20,741 nt of DNA from RGIG1934 sp964492545 (GTDB lineage: Bacteria > Bacillota > Clostridia > Lachnospirales > Lachnospiraceae): positions 1 to 20,741 of the forward strand of contig CAZBKO010000033.1 of NCBI GenBank assembly GCA_964492545.1. The letters run 5' to 3'. Position 1 is the stretch's first letter, and the number at the start of each line of letters is the position of its first letter. Shown one piece after another: positions 1-8,200 of the stretch. The position numbers and the translations under genes were made by a program. Under the pieces are notes generated by a model. That model ran no database searches. It worked only from the letters and a program-made list of their open reading frames with translations, and was not told the DNA's origin.

Positions 1-68
1 TATCATTTTTGAAAAACAGTAAAAAATTTGCCAACGTTTACTTGACACAAACAATAATTAATGTTTCG

Positions 69-98
69 TTGCTAAAATGTAAATAGTTGTGATAGAAT
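69..98 (+). promoter_or_regulatory. Predicted sigma-A promoter of the hprK cluster
   Basis: A -35-like TTGCTA (69-74) is separated by 18 nt from TAGAAT (93-98). The TG at 90-91 gives an extended -10 (TGaTAGAAT). The hprK start lies about 30 nt further on. A better -35 (TTGACA, 42-47) lies upstream, but no -10 stands 16-18 nt after it. This is a sequence-only prediction. Upstream genes are outside the window, so read-through from them is possible. Confidence 0.5.
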
Positions 99-128
99 AG
101 TACTAAAAAGAAGAGTGAAAGGAATAAG

Positions 129-1064
129 GTGAATATGCAGTCTGTAAAGTTATCGAAAATAATTGATAAAATGGAACTTACTAATTTGACTCCTGAAGTT
201 TCCACAGAGGAGATTCAGGTACATCAGACAGATATTAATAGACCGGCTATCCAGCTAACTGGATTCTTTGACCATTTTGATAAGGACAGAGTTCAGATAA
301 TTGGACATGTTGAGGCAGCTTATCTTGAAACGATATCAGAGGAAAGAAAAAGAATTGTATACGAAGAATTTATGTCAAGCAATATACCTTGCCTTGTATA
401 CTGTAGAAATTTGCAGCCTGACGATATAATGCTTGAAATGGCTAGAAAGCATTCTGTACCTGTACTTGTTACATCTCAGACAACATCGGCATTTATGGCA
501 GAAATCATAAGATGGCTTAATGTGGAGCTGGCACCATGTGTTTCAATTCATGGAGTTCTTGTGGATGTTTATGGTGAAGGTGTTCTTATTATGGGCGAGA
601 GTGGAATTGGTAAGAGTGAAGCAGCTCTTGAATTGATTAAGCGTGGACACAGACTTGTTACTGATGATGTTGTTGAGATAAGAAAGGTCAGCGATGAGAC
701 CCTTATTGGTACATCACCAGATATTACAAGGCATTTTATTGAACTTAGAGGAATAGGTATTATAGATGTAAAGACACTGTTTGGTGTTGAAAGTGTTAAA
801 GAGACACAGAGTATTGATATGGTTATCAAGCTTGAAGACTGGAACAGAGAGAAAGAATACGACAGACTTGGACTTGAGGAACAGTATACAGAATTCCTTG
901 GAAACAAGGTAGTGTGTCATTCAATTCCTATCAGACCCGGACGTAACCTTGCCATAATAGTTGAGTCGGCAGCTGTCAATCACAGACAGAAGAAGATGGG
1001 TTACAACGCAGCTCAGGAATTATATAACAGAGTACAGAGAAATCTTGGAAAACATGAAGAATAA
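129..1064 (+). CDS. hprK: HPr kinase/phosphorylase HprK
   Basis: Cytoplasmic bifunctional enzyme that phosphorylates HPr-type proteins on Ser46 and removes the phosphate again; it is the sensor of carbon-catabolite control in Firmicutes. The 311 residues match the usual family length. An N-terminal domain (about 1-130) precedes the catalytic domain, with His141, the P-loop GESGIGKS (156-163), the acidic pair Asp179-Asp180, the family signature ELRGIGIIDV (205-214) and the conserved C-terminal block RPGRNLAIIVE (269-279) with NHRQKKMGYNAAQE (284-297). All catalytic motifs look intact. The GTG at 129 is preceded by AAAGGA at good spacing; ATG 135 in the same frame is the alternative. It heads a cluster that ends with an HPr paralogue at 4904 keeping Ser46, a plausible substrate. 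Confidence 0.97.
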   Translation: MNMQSVKLSKIIDKMELTNLTPEVSTEEIQVHQTDINRPAIQLTGFFDHFDKDRVQIIGHVEAAYLETISEERKRIVYEEFMSSNIPCLVYCRNLQPDDIMLEMARKHSVPVLVTSQTTSAFMAEIIRWLNVELAPCVSIHGVLVDVYGEGVLIMGESGIGKSEAALELIKRGHRLVTDDVVEIRKVSDETLIGTSPDITRHFIELRGIGIIDVKTLFGVESVKETQSIDMVIKLEDWNREKEYDRLGLEEQYTEFLGNKVVCHSIPIRPGRNLAIIVESAAVNHRQKKMGYNAAQELYNRVQRNLGKHEE

Positions 1065-1114
1065 TATACGGATGCATAGTGTAATAACAAGTCAGATGAC
1101 TTGCATTTTCACGA

Positions 1115-1201
1115 GATTATTTGTGCAGGAGCATCACAAATAGTCTTTATGGCAGAGGCACAATCGCTTTCGCCATGTTGCAAAAATGCTTCAGATTGGA
1201 G
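1115..1201 (+). promoter_or_regulatory. Structured leader element (pseudoknot type), glk copy
   Basis: The 5' strand 1115-1125 pairs with 1135-1145 (11 bp, one G-U). The 9-nt loop between them contains GGAGCAT (1128-1134). A second hairpin is closed by ATGGC (1149-1153) and GCCAT (1172-1176). Then ATGCTTC (1186-1192) can pair with the loop (7 bp, one G-U), forming an H-type pseudoknot. CTTC (1189-1192) could instead pair with the Shine-Dalgarno GGAG (1198-1201), which stands 6 nt before the glk ATG. The 5' half is almost identical to the three copies before argF, whereas the middle hairpin differs in sequence but still folds. Pairings are read by eye. I do not recognise a named RNA family, and the role as a translational switch is inference. 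Confidence 0.75.
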
Positions 1202-1207
1202 ATAAAA

Positions 1208-2146
1208 ATGGCAGAATTTGGTTTTGGAGTAGATATTGGAGGAACAACAGTTAAGCTTGGATTATTTGGAATTGATGGAGCACTCATTGATAATTGGGAA
1301 ATTCCAACAAGAAAAGATGATGGCGGTAAGTATATCTTAGGAGATATTGCAGAAGCTATTACGAAGAAGATGGAAGAGAAGAATGTTCCAAAATATAATT
1401 GCGCAGGTGTTGGAATGGGAGTTCCCGGACCAATCAAGGATGACGGAACAGTTGTTAAATGTGTTAACCTTGGATGGGGCATATTTAATGTAGCAGATGA
1501 ACTTAGCAAGATGATTGACATGCCTGTTAAGGTAGGTAATGATGCTAATGTTGCAGCTCTTGGTGAGATGTGGCAGGGAGGCGGCAAGGGATATAAGAAC
1601 CTTGTAATGGTTACTCTTGGAACAGGAGTTGGCGGTGGAATAATACTTGATGGAAAGGTTGTTTCCGGAACTCATGGAGCAGGCGGAGAAATCGGACATA
1701 TTAAGATTAATACAGAGGAAACAGATGTATGTGGATGTGGTAAGACAGGATGTCTTGAACAGTATGCATCAGCTACAGGAATTGTTAAGGCAGCTAAGAA
1801 GGCTCTTAACACAACAGACAGACCATCAAGACTTAGAGAAGTTCAGTATATTTCAGCTAAGGAAGTATTTGATGCAGCCAAAGCAGGAGATGAACTTGCA
1901 ATCGATTTAGTTGATGATCTTGGGTTTAATCTTGGACTTGCACTTGCTCATATTGCATGTGTTGTTGATCCGGAAGCATTTGTAATCGGCGGAGGCGTAT
2001 CCAAGGCCGGAGACATTTTAATTAATACAGTTAAGAAACATTATGAGGAAAATGCTTTCCATGCCTGCAGAGGAGCTGAATTTGAGCTTGCTAAGCTGGG
2101 CAACGACGCTGGTATTTATGGCGCAGCAGCATTAATTCTAAAATAA
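1208..2146 (+). CDS. glk: ROK-family glucokinase
   Basis: ATP-dependent sugar kinase, most likely glucose to glucose-6-phosphate in the cytosol, feeding glycolysis (pfkA lies at 8766). At 312 aa it fits ROK glucokinases. The N-terminal phosphate loop VDIGGTTVK covers residues 8-16, catalytic Asp112 lies in GNDANVAALGE (110-120), and LGTGVGGG covers 137-144. The zinc site is His164 in GGEIGH plus cysteines 175, 177 and 182 in CGCGKTGCLEQ. I chose ATG 1208 because GGAG stands 6 nt upstream and ROK proteins start here; the open frame running further 5' from TTG 1121 only reads through the leader element. Sugar specificity cannot be fixed from sequence alone. A 143-bp gap after hprK holds the structured leader, and murB follows after 17 bp. 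Confidence 0.94.
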   Translation: MAEFGFGVDIGGTTVKLGLFGIDGALIDNWEIPTRKDDGGKYILGDIAEAITKKMEEKNVPKYNCAGVGMGVPGPIKDDGTVVKCVNLGWGIFNVADELSKMIDMPVKVGNDANVAALGEMWQGGGKGYKNLVMVTLGTGVGGGIILDGKVVSGTHGAGGEIGHIKINTEETDVCGCGKTGCLEQYASATGIVKAAKKALNTTDRPSRLREVQYISAKEVFDAAKAGDELAIDLVDDLGFNLGLALAHIACVVDPEAFVIGGGVSKAGDILINTVKKHYEENAFHACRGAEFELAKLGNDAGIYGAAALILK

Positions 2147-2163
2147 ATAAAAAGGAATTGATA

Positions 2164-3063
2164 ATGATGCAGAAGAAATTATGCGATATAGTTGGGAAAG
2201 ATAACGTTTTATTGAACGAAATGATGAATAAGCATACAACATTCAGAGTAGGTGGTGCGGCAGATTTTTTTGTCACACCACATTTGTATGAGCAGGTACA
2301 GCAGATAATAGCTCTATGCAGGAGTGAACATGTGCCTTATTACATCATAGGAAATGGAAGTAATCTAATTGTAAAGGATAACGGTATACGAGGTGTAGTT
2401 ATACAATTATTCAGAAATTTTGCCAGTTACAGCATTGAGGGGACACATGTAACAGCACAGGCCGGAATTATGCTGTCAAAGCTTTCAAAACCAATTCTTG
2501 AAGCAGGACTTACAGGCTTTGAATTCGCATCGGGAATACCTGGTACTCTTGGTGGAGCTGTGACAATGAATGCAGGTGCATACGATGGTGAAATGAAAGA
2601 TATAGTTACCAAAGTAAAGGTACTGGATAGTGATGGAAATGTAATAACACTCACAACAGATGAACTTGAGCTGGGATATCGCAGAAGCATTATAGCTTCA
2701 AGAGGTTACATAGTTCTTGAAGTTGAGATGGAGCTAAAGCCTGGAAATTATCACGAGATAAAGACATATATGGCTGAGCTTGCCAAGAGAAGAATAGAGA
2801 AACAACCTCTTGAATTTCCCAGCGCAGGAAGTACATTTAAACGTCCGGAGGGATTCTTTGCAGGAAAACTCATTATGGATTCAGGACTTGCAGGATATAG
2901 TGTTGGTGGAGCGAAGGTTTCAGAGAAACATTGCGGATTTGTGATTAACGCAGGTGGTGCAACGGCCTCTGATATTTTACAGCTGATATCAGAAGTACAG
3001 GAAAAAGTGTATAACAAATTTGGCGTACAGCTGGAGACTGAGGTTAAGGTACTTGGTGAATAG
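2164..3063 (+). CDS. murB: UDP-N-acetylenolpyruvoylglucosamine reductase MurB
   Basis: FAD- and NADPH-dependent reductase making UDP-N-acetylmuramate, the second committed step of peptidoglycan precursor synthesis in the cytoplasm. At 299 aa it has the short type II form. FAD-binding motifs are TTFRVGGAADFF (25-36), IIGNGSNLIV (61-70) and ASGIPGTLGGAVTMNAGAY (122-140). The substrate half has PSAGSTFKRPEG (219-230) with proton-donor candidate Ser223, and the C-terminal Glu291 or Glu293 completes the usual site. ATG 2164 is chosen because AAGGA stands 7 nt upstream; a TTG at 2158 in frame is too close to that site. It sits 17 bp after glk and 12 bp before rapZ, so it is presumably cotranscribed with both. 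Confidence 0.96.
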   Translation: MMQKKLCDIVGKDNVLLNEMMNKHTTFRVGGAADFFVTPHLYEQVQQIIALCRSEHVPYYIIGNGSNLIVKDNGIRGVVIQLFRNFASYSIEGTHVTAQAGIMLSKLSKPILEAGLTGFEFASGIPGTLGGAVTMNAGAYDGEMKDIVTKVKVLDSDGNVITLTTDELELGYRRSIIASRGYIVLEVEMELKPGNYHEIKTYMAELAKRRIEKQPLEFPSAGSTFKRPEGFFAGKLIMDSGLAGYSVGGAKVSEKHCGFVINAGGATASDILQLISEVQEKVYNKFGVQLETEVKVLGE

Positions 3064-3075
3064 AGGATATAGGCA

Positions 3076-3945
3076 ATGAAAGAAAATATGAGATTTGTAA
3101 TAATAACCGGAATGTCCGGAGCAGGAAAAAGCACAGTGTTAAGAGTTCTTGAAGATGCAGGATATTTTTGTGTAGATAATCTTCCGATACCATTAATTGA
3201 AAAATTTGCGCAATTATCTTATGATGCGGCATCGGGCTCAAGAAATGTTGCACTAAGTGTAGATATCAGAAGCGGTGATGCACTGCCTGAACTTGAAAAT
3301 GTTCTTCAGGAAATGGTTCAAATAAAACAGAAATATGAGATTTTATTTCTAGATGCAACAAATGATACAATTATCAAGCGCTTTAAGGAAACGAGAAGAG
3401 CGCATCCAATAGCTGCACAGGGACGTGTTGAGGATGGAATAAAAGCCGAGAGAGAAAAATTGGAATTTTTAAGAAGACAGGCTGATTTTATAATTGATAC
3501 GAGCTATCTTCTCACAAAGGATTTAAAGGCTGAAATAGATAAAATATTTGTTCAGAATATGAAATACAAGAATCTTTTTATTAATATTATGTCATTTGGC
3601 TTCAAATATGGACTGCCTACAGAGGCAGATCTTGTATTTGATGTAAGATTTATGCCAAATCCATACTATGTACCGGAGCTAAAGCCAAAGACAGGAAATG
3701 ATTTGGAAGTCAGAGAGTATGTTATGGCATCACCGGTGTCTGTACAATTTGTTGAAAAATTAGTAGATATGATTAAGTTTTTAATTCCTAATTACATTGC
3801 AGAGGGAAAAAATCAACTGGTAATTGCCATTGGATGTACAGGTGGAAAGCATCGTTCTGTTACTACAGCCAATTGTTTATACGAAGAAATTGCAGCAGAT
3901 GATGAATATGGTGTGAAAATATTCCACAGAGATATAAGTAAATAA
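3076..3945 (+). CDS. rapZ: RapZ/YvcJ-family nucleotide-binding protein
   Basis: P-loop protein of the RapZ (YvcJ) family. In E. coli RapZ is an RNA-binding adaptor controlling glucosamine-6-phosphate synthase through small RNAs; in Bacillus YvcJ binds and hydrolyses nucleotides, with a less clear role. The 289-aa product has Walker A GMSGAGKS (12-19), followed by EDAGYFCVDNLP (26-37). The C-terminal domain holds SFGFKYGLPTEADLVFDVRF (173-192) and GCTGGKHRSV (253-262), the most conserved family block. ATG 3076 has GAGGA 8 nt upstream. It lies between murB and whiA. The yvcK gene that separates rapZ and whiA in many Firmicutes is absent. RNA binding in this organism is not shown by the sequence. 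Confidence 0.95.
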   Translation: MKENMRFVIITGMSGAGKSTVLRVLEDAGYFCVDNLPIPLIEKFAQLSYDAASGSRNVALSVDIRSGDALPELENVLQEMVQIKQKYEILFLDATNDTIIKRFKETRRAHPIAAQGRVEDGIKAEREKLEFLRRQADFIIDTSYLLTKDLKAEIDKIFVQNMKYKNLFINIMSFGFKYGLPTEADLVFDVRFMPNPYYVPELKPKTGNDLEVREYVMASPVSVQFVEKLVDMIKFLIPNYIAEGKNQLVIAIGCTGGKHRSVTTANCLYEEIAADDEYGVKIFHRDISK

Positions 3946-3963
3946 TGGAGGACATAAGAAAAG

Positions 3964-4914
3964 GTGTCATTTTCAAGCAGGGTAAAGGATGAATTATCAA
4001 CGCAGATTAGTAATGCCAGACATTGCAAAATAGCTGAAATATCAGCAATAATCAGCATGTGTGGAAGAATTCAGATATCTGTAAATGATAAATACATGGT
4101 AAAAATACATACAGAAAATATTGCTGTTGCAAGAAAGTACTTTACATTACTCAAAAAAACATTTAATATAAAGACTGAAATTTCCATACGACAAAATTCG
4201 TACTATACTGTCATTGTAAAACATCATGAAGATGCTGTTAGAGTACTTCAGGCTACGAAACTGATGGACCAATATGGTGAAATTGGTGAGCAGATGTCTA
4301 TTACAGATAACATTGTTATTATGCAAGATTGCTGTAAAAGAGCATTTATTAGGGGTGCTTTTTTGGCAACTGGCTCAATAAGTGACCCACAAAAGTTCTA
4401 TCACTTTGAAATAGTATGCACAAATCGACAAAAAGCGACTCAATTATGTAAAATCATACAAAATTTTCAAATTGATGCGAAAATAGTTGAAAGAAAGAAG
4501 CATTTTGTGGTATATATCAAAGAAGGGTCTGGTATAGTAGACATATTAAACGTTATGGAAGCGCATGTCGCCCTAATGGATTTGGAGAATGTAAGGATTG
4601 TTAAGGAAATGCGAAACAGTGTTAATCGCAAGGTTAATTGTGAGACAGCTAATCTTAATAAGACTGTATCGGCAGCAGTTAAGCAGATTGAGGATATTAA
4701 GTTTATAAGGGACACAGTTGGTTTATCAAGCCTGTCAGAAGTTTTGGAAGATATGGCAGTGGTGAGACTGGCTAACCCCGAAGCGTCACTTAAAGAACTT
4801 GGAACATTACTTACACCTTCGGTTGGAAAATCCGGGGTTAACCATCGACTTAGAAAAATATGCGAGATCGCAGATGACTTAAGGGATAACGAGGAGGACA
4901 GTTATGGTAACTAA
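3964..4914 (+). CDS. whiA: DNA-binding protein WhiA
   Basis: WhiA is a conserved Gram-positive DNA-binding protein; in Streptomyces it activates sporulation-linked division genes, and in Bacillus it affects division and chromosome segregation. At 316 aa it has normal length. The start MSFSSRVKDELS is typical. The degenerate homing-endonuclease-like domain includes KRAFIRGAFLATGSISDP (125-142), the linker NRKVNCETANLNKT follows (221-234), and the C-terminal helix-turn-helix is about SLKELGTLLTPSVGKSGVNH (275-294). The start is GTG 3964; GGAGG (3947-3951) lies 12 nt away, rather far, so initiation may be weak. The 3' end overlaps the next gene by 11 nt, which suggests translational coupling. 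Confidence 0.95.
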   Translation: MSFSSRVKDELSTQISNARHCKIAEISAIISMCGRIQISVNDKYMVKIHTENIAVARKYFTLLKKTFNIKTEISIRQNSYYTVIVKHHEDAVRVLQATKLMDQYGEIGEQMSITDNIVIMQDCCKRAFIRGAFLATGSISDPQKFYHFEIVCTNRQKATQLCKIIQNFQIDAKIVERKKHFVVYIKEGSGIVDILNVMEAHVALMDLENVRIVKEMRNSVNRKVNCETANLNKTVSAAVKQIEDIKFIRDTVGLSSLSEVLEDMAVVRLANPEASLKELGTLLTPSVGKSGVNHRLRKICEIADDLRDNEEDSYGN

Positions 4915-5167
4915 GAACATGACTATTGAAATTCAAACAGGTCTTGAAGCTAGACCGGTTGCATTACTTGTACAGGTAGCAAGCCAGTTTGAAAGCTCTA
5001 TTTATGTAGAGTGTGGTAATAAGAAAGTTAATGCAAAGAGCATTATGGGTATGATGACACTTGGCCTCAATGTAGGTGAGAATGTTATGGTGTCAGCAGA
5101 TGGAGAAGATGAGGAAGCAGCAATAAGCAGTATTGAGAAGTATTTAAGCAGTACGCAGGCTCAGTAG
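4904..5167 (+). CDS. HPr-family protein with Glu15 (Crh-like)
   Basis: Small 87-aa HPr-fold protein. In PTS HPr, His15 in GLHARP carries phosphate from enzyme I; here the motif is GLEARPVA, with Glu15, so it cannot act as a phosphocarrier through that residue. The regulatory segment NAKSIMGMMTLG keeps Ser46 at exactly the canonical position, so it can be a substrate of HprK (129-1064). Bacillus Crh, which has Gln15 and keeps Ser46, is the closest known parallel: a regulatory HPr working with CcpA. The ATG lies inside the end of whiA behind GAGGAGG, an arrangement like the whiA-crh order of Bacillus. A strong terminator follows. The function as a catabolite-signalling protein is inference. A separate PTS HPr must be elsewhere if the cell has a PTS. 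Confidence 0.9.
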   Translation: MVTKNMTIEIQTGLEARPVALLVQVASQFESSIYVECGNKKVNAKSIMGMMTLGLNVGENVMVSADGEDEEAAISSIEKYLSSTQAQ

Positions 5168-5180
5168 ATAATAGGTTTAG

Positions 5181-5226
5181 AAGAAGCAGAATCTAAAACT
5201 TTGTTTTAGACTCTGCTTCTTTTGAT
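5181..5226 (+). terminator. Rho-independent terminator after the Crh-like gene
   Basis: AAGAAGCAGA (5181-5190) pairs with TCTGCTTCTT (5212-5221). One mismatch is followed by TCTAAAAC (5192-5199) pairing with GTTTTAGA (5203-5210) around a TTT loop, and the T-rich TTTT comes next. The stem is about 18 bp. It closes the hprK-to-HPr transcription unit. Confidence 0.9.
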
Positions 5227-5292
5227 TTTCATATTTAATTAAAAGGTCAAATGTGATAAACTTATAAAAGAATGTTTAGAAAGGATTTTAGC

Positions 5293-8200
5293 ATGTCATT
5301 TACACATTTACATGTCCATACAGAGTTCAGTCTTCTTGATGGATCATCGAAAATAAAAGAATTGCCTGCAAGAGCGAAGGAGCTTGGAATGGATTCACTT
5401 GCAATAACTGACCATGGTGTTATGTATGGAGTTATTGATTTTTATAGAGCCTGCCGTGATGTGGGAATTAAGCCTATTATTGGATGCGAGGTGTATGTTG
5501 CACCGGGATCCAGATTTGATAAAGAACAGGTACATGGTGAGGACAGATACTATCATCTGGTACTTTTAGCGGAGAATAATCAGGGATACAATAATCTTAT
5601 GAAAATTGTTTCCAAGGGATTTATTGATGGATTCTACTATAAGCCAAGAGTTGATTATGAAGTACTTAAGGAATATAGTGAGGGTATCATTGCATTAAGT
5701 GCATGCCTTGCAGGTGAAGTTTCAAGGTATCTTGCGAGAGGTTTGTATGAGGAAGGAAAGGCAGCAGCACTTCGCTATGAAGAGATATTTGGCAAAGGTA
5801 ATTTCTTTTTGGAATTGCAGGATCACGGAATTGCGGAACAGCGAACAGTTAATGCAGCTCTCCTTAGAATGCACAAGGAAACTGGAATTGATCTTGTTGC
5901 AACAAATGATATTCATTATACATTTGCCAGTGACTGGGAAGCACATGATATTCTTTTGTGTATTCAGACAGCCAAGAAGGTGTCTGATCAGGATAGAATG
6001 AGATATGAAGGCGGACAATATTACTGTAAGTCTCCAGAAGAGATGGCATCATTATTTTCATATGCTCCAGAGGCGATTGAGAATACAGGAAAGATTGCAC
6101 AGCGTTGTAATGTTGAGATAGAGTTTGGTGTAACCAAGCTGCCAAGATTTGATGTTCCCGATGGATACACATCATGGGAGTATTTGAATCATTTATGCTC
6201 AGAGGGACTCAGCCAAAGATATCCGAATGATGACGGAACCTTAAGGAAGAGACTTGATTATGAGCTTGATACAATTCATACAATGGGATATGTAGACTAT
6301 TTTCTTATTGTGTGGGATTTCATACATTTTGCAAGGGAAAATGGGATTATGGTTGGACCGGGACGAGGTTCAGCTGCGGGAAGTATTGTTTCGTACTGCC
6401 TTGGAATCACAAGCATTGACCCAATAAAGTACAGCCTGCTTTTTGAAAGATTTCTCAATCCTGAGCGTGTTTCTATGCCGGATATTGATATTGATTTCTG
6501 CTACGAGAGAAGACAGGAAGTAATAGACTATGTAGTTAGAAAATACGGAAAAGAAGAGGTCGTGCAGATTGTTACATTTGGAACCTTGGCAGCACGAGGT
6601 GTTGTAAGGGATGTTGGACGAGCTCTTGATATTCCATATGCTGTGTGTGACACGGTTTCCAAGTCAATTCCAATGGAGCTTGGAATAACAATAGATAAGG
6701 CTCTTGACAAGAATCCGGAATTGAGAGAAATGTACAACAGTGACGAGCAGATTCACAAGCTGATTGATATGTCTAAGAGACTCGAAGGCCTTCCACGACA
6801 TACATCAATGCATGCAGCCGGAGTAGTTATCAGTCAGCGCCCTGTTGATGAATATGTTCCATTATCACGCTCATCAGATGGCTCTGTGACAACACAGTAC
6901 ATTATGACAACGCTTGAAGAGCTTGGCCTCCTTAAAATGGATTTTCTTGGATTAAGAACACTTACGGTAATTCAGAATGCTGTAAGATTTGCCGGGAAGA
7001 GCAATGAAATAAGTATAGATATAAACAATATTGATTATAATGATAAGAAGGTTTTAGCTTCAATAGGAACAGGAAAGACAGATGGGATATTCCAGCTTGA
7101 AAGTCCGGGAATGAAGAACTTCATGAAAGAACTGAAACCTGAGAACCTCGAAGACATAATAGCCGGAATATCTTTATATAGACCAGGTCCGATGGATTTT
7201 ATACCTAAGTATCTCGCAGGTAAGAATAATCCGAACAATATTACCTACGAGTGTCCTCAATTAGAGCCGATATTGAAACCAACCTACGGATGTATCGTTT
7301 ATCAGGAGCAGGTAATGCAGATAGTTAGAGACTTGGCAGGATATACTCTGGGTCGAAGTGATTTGCTTAGAAGAGCAATGTCCAAGAAGAAGCAATCTGT
7401 GATGGAGAAAGAACGTCAAAGCTTTGTGTATGGTAATCCTGATGAAAATGTACCTGGATGTATTGCAAATGGAATATCGGAGGAAATTGCTAATAAAATA
7501 TATGATGAGATGATAGATTTTGCCAAATATGCCTTCAATAAATCCCATGCAGCAGCATATGCAGTAGTATCTTACCAGACAGCGTACCTAAAATACTATT
7601 ATCCTGTAGAATTCATGGCAGCTCTTATGACCTCGGTAATTGATAATACAACAAAGGTATCTGAATACATTTATTCATGCAGGTCAATGGGAATTGAGAT
7701 TTTACCGCCAGATATCAATGATGGAGAAAGCGGATTTTCTGTAAAAGGTAATTCCATAAGATATGGTCTGTCAGCAATCAAAAGCATAGGAAAAAATGTT
7801 ATTGATGCAATTGTTGAGGAAAGAGAGGCTGGAGGTAAGTACAATAATCTTAAGGATTTTATAGAGAGACTTTCAGGCAAGGAAGTTAATAAGAGAACTA
7901 TTGAAAATTTCATTAAGGCGGGAGCATTTGATGGTCTTGGAGGCAACAGAAAACAGTTTATGCAGGTATATGGAATGATTCTTGACCAGGTTAATGACGA
8001 GAAGAAAAAATCCATAACAGGGCAAATGAGCTTGTTTGAATTTGCTGATGAGGATACGAAGGAATCATTTGAAATAAAGCTTCCAAATGTGCAGGACTAT
8101 GATGTGGAAACTAAGCTTGCATTTGAAAAAGAGGTTCTTGGAATATATGTAAGTGGTCATCCACTTGACAATTATATAGAACAAATGAAAAAGAATGTAA

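Noticed and set aside
42..47. TTGACA as the -35 of the hprK promoter
   Set aside because: No -10-like hexamer occurs 16-18 nt downstream. The extended -10 at 93-98 with TTGCTA fits better.
1121..1207. N-terminal extension of glk starting at TTG 1121
   Set aside because: The 29 extra codons only read through the structured leader. ATG 1208 has a proper GGAG and matches ROK protein N-termini.
1147..1587. Long minus-strand open frame (146 codons) opposite glk
   Set aside because: It is a shadow of the glk coding frame, with low-complexity Pro/Ser composition and no ribosome site.
5240..5268. dnaE promoter with -10 TATAAA at 5263
   Set aside because: No acceptable -35 at 16-18 nt. The interval is simply AT-rich.
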